Source: an uncultured Collinsella sp.
GTDB taxonomy: Bacteria > Actinomycetota > Coriobacteriia > Coriobacteriales > Coriobacteriaceae
Assembly: GCA_900540855.1 (NCBI GenBank)
Contig: UQHK01000006.1
Coordinates: 33,041-97,040 of the forward strand
Length of the DNA stretch: 64,000 bases
Reading direction: 5' to 3'
The translations under genes were made by a program, and so were the position numbers. Below, in pieces: positions 56,827 to 64,000 of this stretch; the first letter of the stretch is position 1; each line of letters begins with the position of its first letter. The notes beneath the pieces are model-generated. The model was not told the DNA's origin. It worked only from the letters and a program-made list of their open reading frames with translations, and did not search any database.

Positions 56827-58263
56827 TTAGGCCTCCCCGCCGGTCGCACCGGCGCCATCCGCGCCTGCAGCCGCCAGGTCCACGCCCTCGGCAACCGTCG
56901 CCACGGCGTCGCCCGGCCAGGCGACCTTGGTCAGGTCGGCCGCAGCCAGCGACTCGGCACTCACGGCATCCTCGCCCTGCTCCAGCACACGACGACGCAG
57001 TGCGGCCGAAAGCGCGTGCGCCCACAGGCCCTCGGCCTCGGCCAGACGCTGCGTAGCGGGAGCGTCGGAGAGCAGGCCCTCGGGCGTATAGCATATAACG
57101 CTCGAGCGCTTAACGAACTCTTCGACCGAAAGCGGGTTGGAGAACATGGCCGTGCCGCCGGTCGGCAACGTGTGGTTGGGACCGGCAACGTAATCGCCGA
57201 GCGGCTCGGAGCTCCAAGCGCCCACAAAGATGGCGCCGGCGTTGCGAATGCCGCCGAGCAGGCCCATCGCATCCTTGCAGTGCAGCTCAAGGTGCTCGGG
57301 CGCCACGGTGTTCACGGCCTCGACGGCGGCCGCCATGTCGGCGGCCACCACGATGGCGCCTTCGTTGTCGAGCGAGGCACGCGTGATCTCGGCACGCGGG
57401 GACTGTGCCACCAGGATGCCGATACCTGCCTCAACCTCACGCGCAAACTGCTCGTCGCAGGTCACCAGATAGCAGGCCGCCAGCGGATCATGCTCGGCCT
57501 GGGCCATCAGGTCGGCCGCGACCACCATGGGCTTGGCCGTGGCGTCGGCCAGCACGCAGACCTCGGAGGGACCGGCGACCATATCGATACCCACATCACC
57601 CGAGACAATCTGCTTGGCAGCGGCGACAAAGGCGTTACCCGGGCCGGTAATCTTGTCGACACGCGGAATGGTCTCGGTACCGTACGCCAGCGCGGCCACG
57701 GCCTGGGCGCCGCCCACCATATAGATTTCGTCCACGCCGCCGAGCTTGGCCGCCGCGAGCGTATAGGGGCTAATCAGACCATCTTTTTGCGGCGGGGTCA
57801 CCATGACCACGCGCTCAACGCCGGCGACCTTGGCGGGAATGGCGTTCATAAGCACGGTGGAAGGGTACTGCGCGCGACCGCCCGGTACATAGATGCCGGC
57901 CGCCGCGAGCGGGGTCACCTTAACGCCGAGCATCGTGCCGTCCGGGCGCGTGGTAAACCAGCTCTGCTCGACCTCGCGCTGGTGGAACTCGCGAATCTGG
58001 CGTGCAGCCTTTTCGAGCGCCGCGACGAAAGCGGGATCGAGGCCTTCGAGCGCGGCATCGATCTGCTCTTGCGGCAGACGGAAGCTCTGCAGCTCAACGC
58101 CGTCAAAACGCTGACAGTAATCGCGCACCGCGGCATCGCCGTTGGCGCGCACGTTGGCCACGATATCGCGGGCGGCGTCGACGATGTTTTGCGGCAGCAC
58201 GCCCTTGCGGTTGAGCTGGTTGGTAACGAGGCGCTCACCGGGAGCAAGCTTGATAGTCTTCAT
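56827..58263 (-). CDS. hisD: Histidinol dehydrogenase
   Basis: A 478-residue NAD-dependent enzyme for the last two oxidations. Features are AAGIYVPGGRAQYPSTVLMNAIPAKVAGV, GPGNAFVAAAKQIV, DMVAGPSEVCVLAD and GPNHTLPTGGTAMF with zinc ligands. About 40 extra Ala/Asp-rich residues at the C-terminus (WPGDAVATVAEGVDLAAAG) extend it beyond the usual 430. It starts about 105 bases after the hisZ-hisG gene. Confidence 0.97.
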   Translation of the reverse strand: MKTIKLAPGERLVTNQLNRKGVLPQNIVDAARDIVANVRANGDAAVRDYCQRFDGVELQSFRLPQEQIDAALEGLDPAFVAALEKAARQIREFHQREVEQSWFTTRPDGTMLGVKVTPLAAAGIYVPGGRAQYPSTVLMNAIPAKVAGVERVVMVTPPQKDGLISPYTLAAAKLGGVDEIYMVGGAQAVAALAYGTETIPRVDKITGPGNAFVAAAKQIVSGDVGIDMVAGPSEVCVLADATAKPMVVAADLMAQAEHDPLAACYLVTCDEQFAREVEAGIGILVAQSPRAEITRASLDNEGAIVVAADMAAAVEAVNTVAPEHLELHCKDAMGLLGGIRNAGAIFVGAWSSEPLGDYVAGPNHTLPTGGTAMFSNPLSVEEFVKRSSVICYTPEGLLSDAPATQRLAEAEGLWAHALSAALRRRVLEQGEDAVSAESLAAADLTKVAWPGDAVATVAEGVDLAAAGADGAGATGGEA

Positions 58264-58368
58264 ATCGGTATCCCCTATCGGTCGAGGTTGTGTTCGAAAA
58301 ACGAGAGGCCGGGCGGCGGCGTCAGTCGGCCCGCCGCCCGGACGTTGGGGCGCCCGTGCGTGCTCGCG

Positions 58369-60084
58369 CTATTGTGCCGAGCCCGCAACGGGCTCAAAAT
58401 GCTTGTCCTTCACGGCTGCCGCCAAGCGATCTGCCAGATTGCGTACGCGCGGATCCAGACGTGCGGCGCCCGGATTGACAAAGAAGCGGGCCGTGCAGTC
58501 CATGATGCGCCCGGTAATGACCAGGTCGTTATCGCGCAGCGTAGCGCCCGTGGCAGTAATATCCACGATACGATCGGTCATGCCGACGATGGGCCCCAGC
58601 TCGATGTTGCCGTGCAGCGAGACGATATCGGCGTTCACGCCGCGCTCGGCATACCAAGCACTCGCGATGCGCGGGTACTTGGTGGCCACGCGAAGCGACC
58701 CGCGACGGGCGTAGTTGCGCTCGGCCTGACCGGCGCGCCATGCGGGCTCCGCCTCGATAAAGGTGCACAGACCATAGCCCAGGTCAACCAGCTGCAGCAG
58801 GTTGAGGTCGGCCTCGATGAGCGAGTCCCAACCGCAGATGCCGCAATCGGCGCCGCCGCAGCCCACAAAGGCGGGTGCATCGCTGGGTCGCACGATGACA
58901 AACTCGATATCGCCGACCGCACCCTCGCCGGCACGCGTGTCGCGGCCGCGCACGATCAGGTGACGGCCGGGATCACGCAGCTCAGAGACGTCCAGACCCG
59001 CGGCCTCGAGCACGTCGAGTGTGTCGGCCTTAAGCGAGCCCTTGGGCACGGCGATGCGCAGCGGACCCTCGGCGCCACGGCCCGCGGCGTGGTCGCCGTC
59101 CGAGGCGGCATCCTCGGCCGAGGTGCGCGCTGCCTCCAGACGCTCGAGCGAAAAAGCGAAGCCCGCCGCCGGCACCTCGATGCCGTCGCCGAACGCGCCG
59201 GTAAAGATGGAGTCGTAGCGTCCGCCCGAACCGACCGGATCGGGCAGGCCGCCGGCATAGGCCTTAAAGACCAGGCCCGTGTAGTAATCGAAAGAGTTCA
59301 TGATAGAGAAGTCGAACGACAGCACCTGGGCGTCCTCGGGTGCCAGGCCCTCAACCAGGGCACGCAGCTCGCGCGTCAGCGGCGCGACGATACCGGCGGC
59401 CTCCAGCAGCGCGTCCACGCGGTCGAGCACCTCGCCACCGCCGTGCAGACGCGGCAGCTCGCTAATGGCGGCCTTGACGGCATCGGACTCGGTGCTTGCC
59501 GCCACGCGGGCATCGAGGCCCACAAAGTCGTTGGCGTGCACGCAGCGCAGGGCCTCGGCGGCCAGCTCGCGATCCTCGCACGCCGCGAGCAGTTCCTTAA
59601 ACGGACGCACGCTACCTGCGATAATGCGCGCATCGGGCAGTGCCAGCTTACGCACGGCCTCGGCGACCAGCGAGACGATCTCGACATCGCCCGCGGTATC
59701 GCCCGCACCGATAAGCTCAAAGCCCAGCTGTGTAAACTGACGCGAGCCACCGGCATTGCGCTGGCACTCGCGAACCACCGGCGCCTCGTAGCGAAGGCGC
59801 AGGGGCAGGTCGGCAGCGTGCATGCGGGTCGAAACCAGGCGCACGATCGGCAACGTGTTGTCGGGACGGACCACCAGTAGGCGGCCATCATCGTCAAAGA
59901 GCTTAAACGGCGTGTCCGCAATGCGGCCGCCTTCCTCGAGTGAGCCCTTGTCCTCGAGCAGCGGCGTCTCGACCGGCAGGTAATGATGATCCCTAAAGCA
60001 GCCCTTCACCGTACATGCGATCTCCTCGCGCGCCTGAGCCTCCTCGGGCAATATGTCCCGGAATCCCCACGGTGTGGCCGTCAT
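58369..60084 (-). CDS. hisG: HisZ-HisG fusion: ATP phosphoribosyltransferase
   Basis: A 571-residue fusion. Residues 1 to about 330 are HisZ, a catalytically inactive HisRS paralogue: WGFRDILPEEA at the start, RLRYEAPVVRECQRNAGGSRQFTQLGFELIG (motif-2-like), and FDFSIMNSFDYYTGLVFKAYA. A linker of Ala/Ser/Asp/Gly follows. From about 343 the short-form HisG catalytic domain begins (LRIAVPKGSLKADTLDVLEAAGLDV) and includes DIEFVIVRPSDAPAFVGCGGADCGICGWDSL and VGMTDRIVDITATGATLRDNDL. Usually HisZ and HisG(S) are separate proteins of a hetero-octamer. The fusion is unusual. The ATG follows GAGGAGG. It is the first gene of the operon. Confidence 0.93.
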   Translation of the reverse strand: MTATPWGFRDILPEEAQAREEIACTVKGCFRDHHYLPVETPLLEDKGSLEEGGRIADTPFKLFDDDGRLLVVRPDNTLPIVRLVSTRMHAADLPLRLRYEAPVVRECQRNAGGSRQFTQLGFELIGAGDTAGDVEIVSLVAEAVRKLALPDARIIAGSVRPFKELLAACEDRELAAEALRCVHANDFVGLDARVAASTESDAVKAAISELPRLHGGGEVLDRVDALLEAAGIVAPLTRELRALVEGLAPEDAQVLSFDFSIMNSFDYYTGLVFKAYAGGLPDPVGSGGRYDSIFTGAFGDGIEVPAAGFAFSLERLEAARTSAEDAASDGDHAAGRGAEGPLRIAVPKGSLKADTLDVLEAAGLDVSELRDPGRHLIVRGRDTRAGEGAVGDIEFVIVRPSDAPAFVGCGGADCGICGWDSLIEADLNLLQLVDLGYGLCTFIEAEPAWRAGQAERNYARRGSLRVATKYPRIASAWYAERGVNADIVSLHGNIELGPIVGMTDRIVDITATGATLRDNDLVITGRIMDCTARFFVNPGAARLDPRVRNLADRLAAAVKDKHFEPVAGSAQ

Positions 60085-60120
60085 CTGGTGAGCCTCCTCA
60101 TGCTGCGTTTCATATAGAAC

Positions 60121-60150
60121 AGAAGACCGGCATAGCTCCGCCGGTCTTCT
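60121..60150. promoter_or_regulatory. Hairpin in the his operon leader
   Basis: AGAAGACCGGC and GCCGGTCTTCT pair perfectly around ATAGCTCC, 37 bases upstream of the hisZ-hisG start. On the minus strand TGTTCTATATG follows, so it is a weak terminator or attenuator candidate. No His-codon leader peptide was seen. Confidence 0.55.
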
Positions 60151-60253
60151 GGGTACTTTAGCATACTAGAGTGCTTGCGGGGAAAATCCGTCGCAGCCGC
60201 TCACACCGTATTCATCTGGAAACATAGGGTAGGTTGCCGCAGCCCGACCCCAC

Positions 60254-61090
60254 CTAGGCGCCAATCGCACGACGATACTCTGCCATTACCTGCGTATCGG
60301 CAGCTGCGGGGTCGGCAAAATAGCGCCCGTCATAGGTCTCGGCCGAAACAACTCCGCGATAGCCGCGCGCCACCAGCCTATCCAGGTCGGCGCGCATATC
60401 GCGGTCGCCGTCACCCCAGGCAAGATGCGTCGTGCCATCTGCCGCAACATCGACAAAATGCACGTGGGCGACATCATCGCCAAGCAGATCGAAATAATCG
60501 TCGATGGTATCCCCCGCCACCGCCATGGCGCCCATATCCAGACACGCCTTAAGTGCCGGATGGTCAACTGCCTCAATCATGCGCTTCGTGTCGACCGCCG
60601 AGTTCACGATTATCGACTCAACCGGTTGTAGAGCCTCGAGCACCAGTCGCACGCCGCGTTCTCCCGCATGCTCGGCAATCGCACGCAGCATCGAGGCACT
60701 GCGACCCCACGCGTCCTCGATCGGCTCGTTCAAAAATGCCCAGCCGCTCGAGACCATGACCTGCTCGGCTCCAAGTTCCGCCGCGATATCCACAACGTTC
60801 TTAAAGTACGCGAGCGTGCGGGTACGCGCCTCATTCCCGCGCGCCGCGATATTCCACGGCTTGGGGTTGTTCTGTTCGGGACAAAGCCCCACAATCCGAA
60901 CCCCATACCGCTGTGACAGCTCCCGCACCTGCTCGATCGAATCGTATCCATGGCAATCGACATACAGATGCATCGCCCCGGTCCAAAGCTCGCAACACGT
61001 GTAGCCCGAGGCCGCAGCCGAGGAAAAGAATTCCTCAAGGTCAAAATAACGATGGCTGATATTCATGACGGCAAGCTGCGGATACTCCAT
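60254..61090 (-). CDS. Sugar phosphate isomerase/epimerase, FrlC-like TIM barrel
   Basis: A 278-residue xylose-isomerase-like TIM barrel. It starts MEYPQLAVMNISHRYFDLEEFF (ATG at 61090 with AAAGG 8 bases upstream) and has GLCPEQNNPKPWNIAARG, VLEALQPVESIIVNSA, ACLDMGAMAVAGDTI, VAHVHFVDVAADG and SAETYDGRYF, so Glu, Asp, His and Glu metal ligands are present. Overall it resembles FrlC fructoselysine 3-epimerase, and the gene lies in a PTS cluster with a SIS-domain gene. An Amadori-type or amino-sugar substrate is inferred. Confidence 0.82.
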   Translation of the reverse strand: MEYPQLAVMNISHRYFDLEEFFSSAAASGYTCCELWTGAMHLYVDCHGYDSIEQVRELSQRYGVRIVGLCPEQNNPKPWNIAARGNEARTRTLAYFKNVVDIAAELGAEQVMVSSGWAFLNEPIEDAWGRSASMLRAIAEHAGERGVRLVLEALQPVESIIVNSAVDTKRMIEAVDHPALKACLDMGAMAVAGDTIDDYFDLLGDDVAHVHFVDVAADGTTHLAWGDGDRDMRADLDRLVARGYRGVVSAETYDGRYFADPAAADTQVMAEYRRAIGA

Positions 61091-61111
61091 CTTGTCCACC
61101 TTTCGGCAAAA

Positions 61112-61141
61112 GGGCGCCGCAGCACAATGTGCGCGACGCCC
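61112..61141 (-). terminator. Hairpin between the IID gene and the isomerase gene
   Basis: On the minus strand GGGCGTCGC pairs with GCGGCGCCC (one G-U), followed by TTTTGCC. It may limit expression of the last gene. Confidence 0.7.
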
Positions 61142-61173
61142 CCTCTTATATTGTTTTAATTATGACGGATATC

Positions 61174-62010
61174 CTACTGGACACCAAGCACTCCAAAGAA
61201 CGCGCCGGCGATACTCACGAGTAGGATCATGAGCATGATGAGCAGCGGATTCATCTTCTTCTTGAGCATGAGATAGACAATTCCAAACAGCCCCATCGTG
61301 ACAAAGCCCGGGAAGATTCCGTTGAGCAGCTCGGCGAGCGTCTGAGCGCCATCGCCCGCGCCGACCATGAGCGGAATGTCCACGGTGACCATCTCCATGG
61401 TCATAGCGCCGATCACCATGGCGCCCATGATAGAGGCCATCTTGACGATCGTGTCCATAATGCCCGATTCCTGGACCTTGCTGATCATGTCCGAGCCAAA
61501 GCGATATCCCACAAACGTCAGCAGGTAACGGATGATGTAGTGGGGGACGTTGAACACGAGCAGGAACAAAATCGGGCCAAGAATAGAGCCCTGCAGCGCC
61601 AGCGACGTGCCGACACCCGTTGCCAAAATTCGCAGCGTACCCCAGTAGAAGGCATCGCCCACGCCGGACAGCGGTCCCATCAAAGCAAGCTTGACATTAG
61701 AGATCGCGCTCGTGTCAAAGTTATCTTCGGTGGCGTTGACTTCTTCCATTGCGGCAGCAATGGACATGGGGAGCGTCGAGATATACGGCGTGACGTTATA
61801 GAGCTCCATATGGCGCTTGAGTGCAGCCTTAAAGTCCGCATCCTGCGGATACAGCTTGCGCAGGATCGGCATAAGGGCCCACATAAAGCCGATATGGCCC
61901 ATACGCTCGTAGTTCCAGGAGTGCTCATAGGGAATCGAGCGCCAGAACAGCTTCTTAAGATCTGCGCGGGTAATCAACCCGTCGTAGGAAGACTCAAACT
62001 TAAAACTCAT
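61174..62010 (-). CDS. PTS mannose/fructose/sorbose-family IID component
   Basis: A 278-residue EIID. It begins MSFKFESSYDGLITRADLKKLFWRS and has QGSILGPILFLLVFNVPHYIIRY and YRFGSDMISKVQ, all typical of the family, with several helices and a terminal membrane segment (LLIMLMILLVSIAGAFFGVLG). It forms the membrane part with IIC. The ATG at 62010 overlaps the end of the IIC gene by 11 bases. Confidence 0.93.
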   Translation of the reverse strand: MSFKFESSYDGLITRADLKKLFWRSIPYEHSWNYERMGHIGFMWALMPILRKLYPQDADFKAALKRHMELYNVTPYISTLPMSIAAAMEEVNATEDNFDTSAISNVKLALMGPLSGVGDAFYWGTLRILATGVGTSLALQGSILGPILFLLVFNVPHYIIRYLLTFVGYRFGSDMISKVQESGIMDTIVKMASIMGAMVIGAMTMEMVTVDIPLMVGAGDGAQTLAELLNGIFPGFVTMGLFGIVYLMLKKKMNPLLIMLMILLVSIAGAFFGVLGVQ

Positions 62011-62791
62011 CGAACCCACTCCCAATCGCAGGATCCTCGGTTGCCACTGCGGGCTGCTCCGCCTTTTTCTTCTCGCCCAAAACCGTCATCGCGACGACGA
62101 TGATCGCGGCAAAGATCGCCACGCCCGTCGTGCTAATGCCAAAGTAGGCGACGAGGAAGAAGCCAGCGAAGAAGAACGGAGCCACTGTTTTGTTCATAAT
62201 CATCTGCGCCAGCATCGCAAAGCCGAGTGCGGGCAAGAAGGCGGCGGCGACATCCATGCCGGTCTGAACGAAATCGGGGATGATGTTGAGCAGGCTGGCA
62301 ACAGCATCGGCGCCAAAGAAGAATGCCAGGGGAATGATCAGCAGGCCGCACCAGCTCTGCGCGTAACCGGCGATGAGCATGTTGCGCGTGATGGCCTTGG
62401 TGTCTCCGTCCTCGACGTTTTTGTCGATACGGTGCACCAGCAGCAGCATGACCGGCTGGCCCAGGGCCGTATCGAGCGCCAGGACGATCGTTGCGATGGG
62501 AATGCCCAGGGTCAGGGCCGCCGAAGCGTCCGCGCCGGCCTGCATGGCAAGAGATACGCCCAGGATAGTGCCGGAAATCGTATCGGGCGGGTTATAGGCG
62601 CCGACCGAGATGGCGCCGACCATGGCAAGCTCCATCGTGGCGCCCATAATGGTGCCGGTCACCATGTCGCCCATGACAAGGCCGACCAACGGTCCGAGCA
62701 CAATGGGGCGCTGAAGGTAACTCGTACCGGTCAGCCACTCGGAATAGCCCAAAAGGGCAATCAGGAAAATCAGGATCGTCTTGATAACCAT
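62000..62791 (-). CDS. PTS mannose-family IIC component
   Basis: A 263-residue EIIC with about eight membrane segments. Diagnostic regions are LGPLVGLVMGDMVTGTIMGATMELAMVGAISVGAYNPPD and TLGIPIATIVLALDTALG. It carries the sugar across the membrane with IID. It starts 8 bases after the IIB gene and ends overlapping IID. Confidence 0.94.
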   Translation of the reverse strand: MVIKTILIFLIALLGYSEWLTGTSYLQRPIVLGPLVGLVMGDMVTGTIMGATMELAMVGAISVGAYNPPDTISGTILGVSLAMQAGADASAALTLGIPIATIVLALDTALGQPVMLLLVHRIDKNVEDGDTKAITRNMLIAGYAQSWCGLLIIPLAFFFGADAVASLLNIIPDFVQTGMDVAAAFLPALGFAMLAQMIMNKTVAPFFFAGFFLVAYFGISTTGVAIFAAIIVVAMTVLGEKKKAEQPAVATEDPAIGSGFDEF

Positions 62792-62799
62792 GACAGCCC

Positions 62800-63270
62800 C
62801 TAACCGATGACCTTTGCGGCATCAGTCTTCGCATCCGCCGGAATCATCTGAATGAACAGCTCATAGCCCTCGCCGAGTAGCTCCTTCACGTAGGCCTCGT
62901 TCTCGGGCGTAAGGAATACGCTCGTCGAGACCTGGCGGGCATCCTCGCTAAAGGCCACATTGCCGAGGTTGATCTTCTTGACGCCCATCGCCTTGGCGAC
63001 GGCACCGGCCTGTTGGATCGTCTCGCAAACCACGAAGAGCTTGTACTTGTCGGTCACACCGCTCTGGAGCGCCTTGACGGCATCCTCGGTGTTTTTGACG
63101 ACGACCTTGCATCCTTCGGGCTTTGCAAGGGACAGGGCCTGCAGACGAAGCTTGTCGTTGAGGACCGTGTCGCTCACTAACAGGATGCAGTCGGCACCCA
63201 GAGCCGAGGTCCAGCTAACGGCAACCTGGCCGTGAAGCAGTCGAAAGTCCACGCGAATCATCTGAATCAT
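62800..63270 (-). CDS. PTS mannose-family IIB component
   Basis: A 156-residue EIIB. The phosphorylated histidine is H13 in VDFRLLHGQVAVSW. The body has CILLVSDTVLNDKLRLQALSLAKPEG, typical of the mannose family. AGGAG lies 6 bases before the ATG. It lies between IIA and IIC. Confidence 0.94.
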   Translation of the reverse strand: MIQMIRVDFRLLHGQVAVSWTSALGADCILLVSDTVLNDKLRLQALSLAKPEGCKVVVKNTEDAVKALQSGVTDKYKLFVVCETIQQAGAVAKAMGVKKINLGNVAFSEDARQVSTSVFLTPENEAYVKELLGEGYELFIQMIPADAKTDAAKVIG

Positions 63271-63286
63271 GATGTGCTCCTAACGA

Positions 63287-63703
63287 TTAAAACTCATCGA
63301 GTTCGGCCTGCCCCAGCAGGTCGTTGACGTACTTGACCTTGGTGTCGTCCGCCTCGACGATCTGGCGAATGGCCTCATCGATCGGGGTGGAGTCGGGCAC
63401 GAACAGCAGCTGAATAAGGAGCGGCAGATTCATATTGGTCACCAGGTGCGTGTTGGGGCGCGTCTGGACGATCTTGGTGAACTCGTTGTTGACGCTGCCG
63501 CCAAAGAGGTCGGTGCAAACGACGACCTCATCGTCCGCGGCAAAGCCGTCCAGAATCGCTGCGGCCTCCTTGACCAGGTCCTCGTTTCCGTCGACATACA
63601 TAGACAGCGCATGGACGTTCTCGCGCTCGCCCGAGAGTAGCCCAATGCTCTCGACGATTCCAGACGCGAAATGAGCATGGGACGCCACGATAAACTGCCT
63701 CAT
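63287..63703 (-). CDS. PTS mannose-family IIA component
   Basis: A 138-residue EIIA (ManX-type). It begins MRQFIVASHAHFASGIVESIG, where H9 is the likely phosphorylated residue. VVVCTDLFGGSVNN is the conserved D-x-x-GG-(S/T) segment. The ATG at 63703 has AAAGGGG. It is the first PTS gene after the SIS gene and its hairpin. Confidence 0.93.
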   Translation of the reverse strand: MRQFIVASHAHFASGIVESIGLLSGERENVHALSMYVDGNEDLVKEAAAILDGFAADDEVVVCTDLFGGSVNNEFTKIVQTRPNTHLVTNMNLPLLIQLLFVPDSTPIDEAIRQIVEADDTKVKYVNDLLGQAELDEF

Positions 63704-63739
63704 TCGATTCCCCTTTCTTGCGAATTTCGGCATAAAAAT

Positions 63740-63761
63740 GCCCGGACGCATGCGCCCGGGC
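63740..63761 (-). terminator. Hairpin between the SIS gene and PTS IIA
   Basis: On the minus strand GCCCGGGCGC pairs with GCGTCCGGGC around AT, followed by ATTTTTAT. It is an intrinsic terminator or partial read-through point within the cluster. Confidence 0.8.
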
Positions 63762-63797
63762 AGGGTGCTTCTTGATCAGTAGCTAATTTGTCGCCGA

Positions 63798-64000
63798 TTA
63801 GTAATCGAACTGGTGATAGTAGCGACGGTAGTTGAGGTTGTGCTTGGTGACCGTCTCGTAGTAAGCGGCAAGGCGATCGGTGATCAGCGAGGAGAGGATC
63901 CACGGAGACACGATGACGCGGAACTCGTCGTCAAGGCCCGGGATGGCGAACTCGGCGGTGTCGATGATGTTGATGTCGGTGTCGCCGGTCACGCCGCGGG
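63798..64000 (-). CDS. SIS-domain sugar isomerase/deglycase-like protein (partial, N-terminus off the right edge)
   Basis: 67 C-terminal residues are visible: RGVTGDTDINIIDTAEFAIP, then GLDDEFRVIVSPWILSSLI and TDRLAAYYETVTKHNLNYRRYYHQFDY. This pattern (sPwil.s...rL..yye...hnl..RRYy..v.Y) is what is seen at the end of SIS-domain proteins such as FrlB-type deglycases and AgaS-like isomerases. With the PTS and FrlC-like genes it suggests handling of a phosphorylated amino-sugar or Amadori product. The catalytic part is outside the window, so this is a moderate-confidence call. Confidence 0.65.
   Translation of the reverse strand, partial: RGVTGDTDINIIDTAEFAIPGLDDEFRVIVSPWILSSLITDRLAAYYETVTKHNLNYRRYYHQFDY

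Noticed and set aside
56803..59880. Plus-strand frame of 1025 codons opposite hisC, hisD and the hisZ-hisG gene
   Set aside because: It spans three genes with catalytic motifs on the other strand and shows His/Arg/Ala-rich shadow composition.

Overview
The window is dense, high-GC bacterial chromosome with short intergenic gaps. Gene content points to an anaerobic actinobacterium of the Coriobacteriia, probably Collinsella or a close relative: a HisZ-HisG type histidine pathway, the mazG / eno / divIC-like / ppx order, nickel-maturation genes (hypA, hypB, a LarC-type C-terminal protein), mannose-family PTS genes and a fused CydDC-like exporter. The genus is inferred from overall style, not from a marker gene such as 16S rRNA.

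Layout. 1-4137 (minus strand): tmk, holB, a ricT-like PSP1 gene with a very long Arg-rich tail, and a comF-like gene cut by the left edge. 4378-5361: a zinc-ribbon membrane protein. 5506-10605 (minus): tatA/B, tatC, hypA, hypB and a type IA topoisomerase. 10759-12834: STAS protein, PLP aminotransferase, small orphan gene. 13208-16876: nhaA, Mn-dependent pyrophosphatase, ROK glucokinase. 17217-18944: GntR/UTRA regulator and manA. 19226-23334: pcrA/uvrD and uppP. 23584-28549: universal stress protein, Bce-like two-component pair, unknown protein, purH. 28827-34406: GNAT acetyltransferase, DUF2207 protein, GluQ-RS, metallophosphoesterase, small membrane protein. 34504-36030: an A+T-rich islet with a small protein behind a 12-bp inverted repeat and a frameshifted nuclease-like gene. 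36138-38757: UBA-like/DUF4342 protein plus an OmpR-type two-component system. 39053-40513: an orphan PTS IIB-VOC pair and a membrane-anchored unknown. 40545-40629: tRNA-Leu(UAA) whose 3' end and terminator are duplicated downstream. 40930-46340: ppx, divIC-like, eno, mazG, yfcE-like and a LarC2-like gene. 46723-50708: a 1188-residue fused ABC exporter overlapping a YgbA-type gene. 50828-60084: PHP histidinol-phosphatase convergent to a histidine operon (hisZ-hisG fusion, hisD, C, B, H, A, F, I, a small RDAC-like gene, hisE). 60254-64000 (minus): mannose-family PTS IIA, B, C, D with a FrlC-like isomerase and a SIS-domain gene cut by the right edge.

How the genes work together. Histidine biosynthesis is encoded completely here. 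The PTS cluster with SIS and epimerase-like proteins looks like uptake and processing of an amino-sugar or Amadori-type substrate. The Tat and Hyp genes fit assembly and export of nickel hydrogenases, whose structural genes are not in the window.

The most unusual content is non-coding. There are two 228-bp MITE-like elements sharing a 39-bp identical segment, a 182-bp element folding into one long hairpin, a 29-bp sequence present in two inverted copies about 22 kb apart, a 35-bp dispersed GGGAC repeat, and several large cruciform-forming intergenic sequences, one of them inside the histidine operon. None of these encodes a visible protein. No CRISPR array, rRNA, transposase or prophage was seen.
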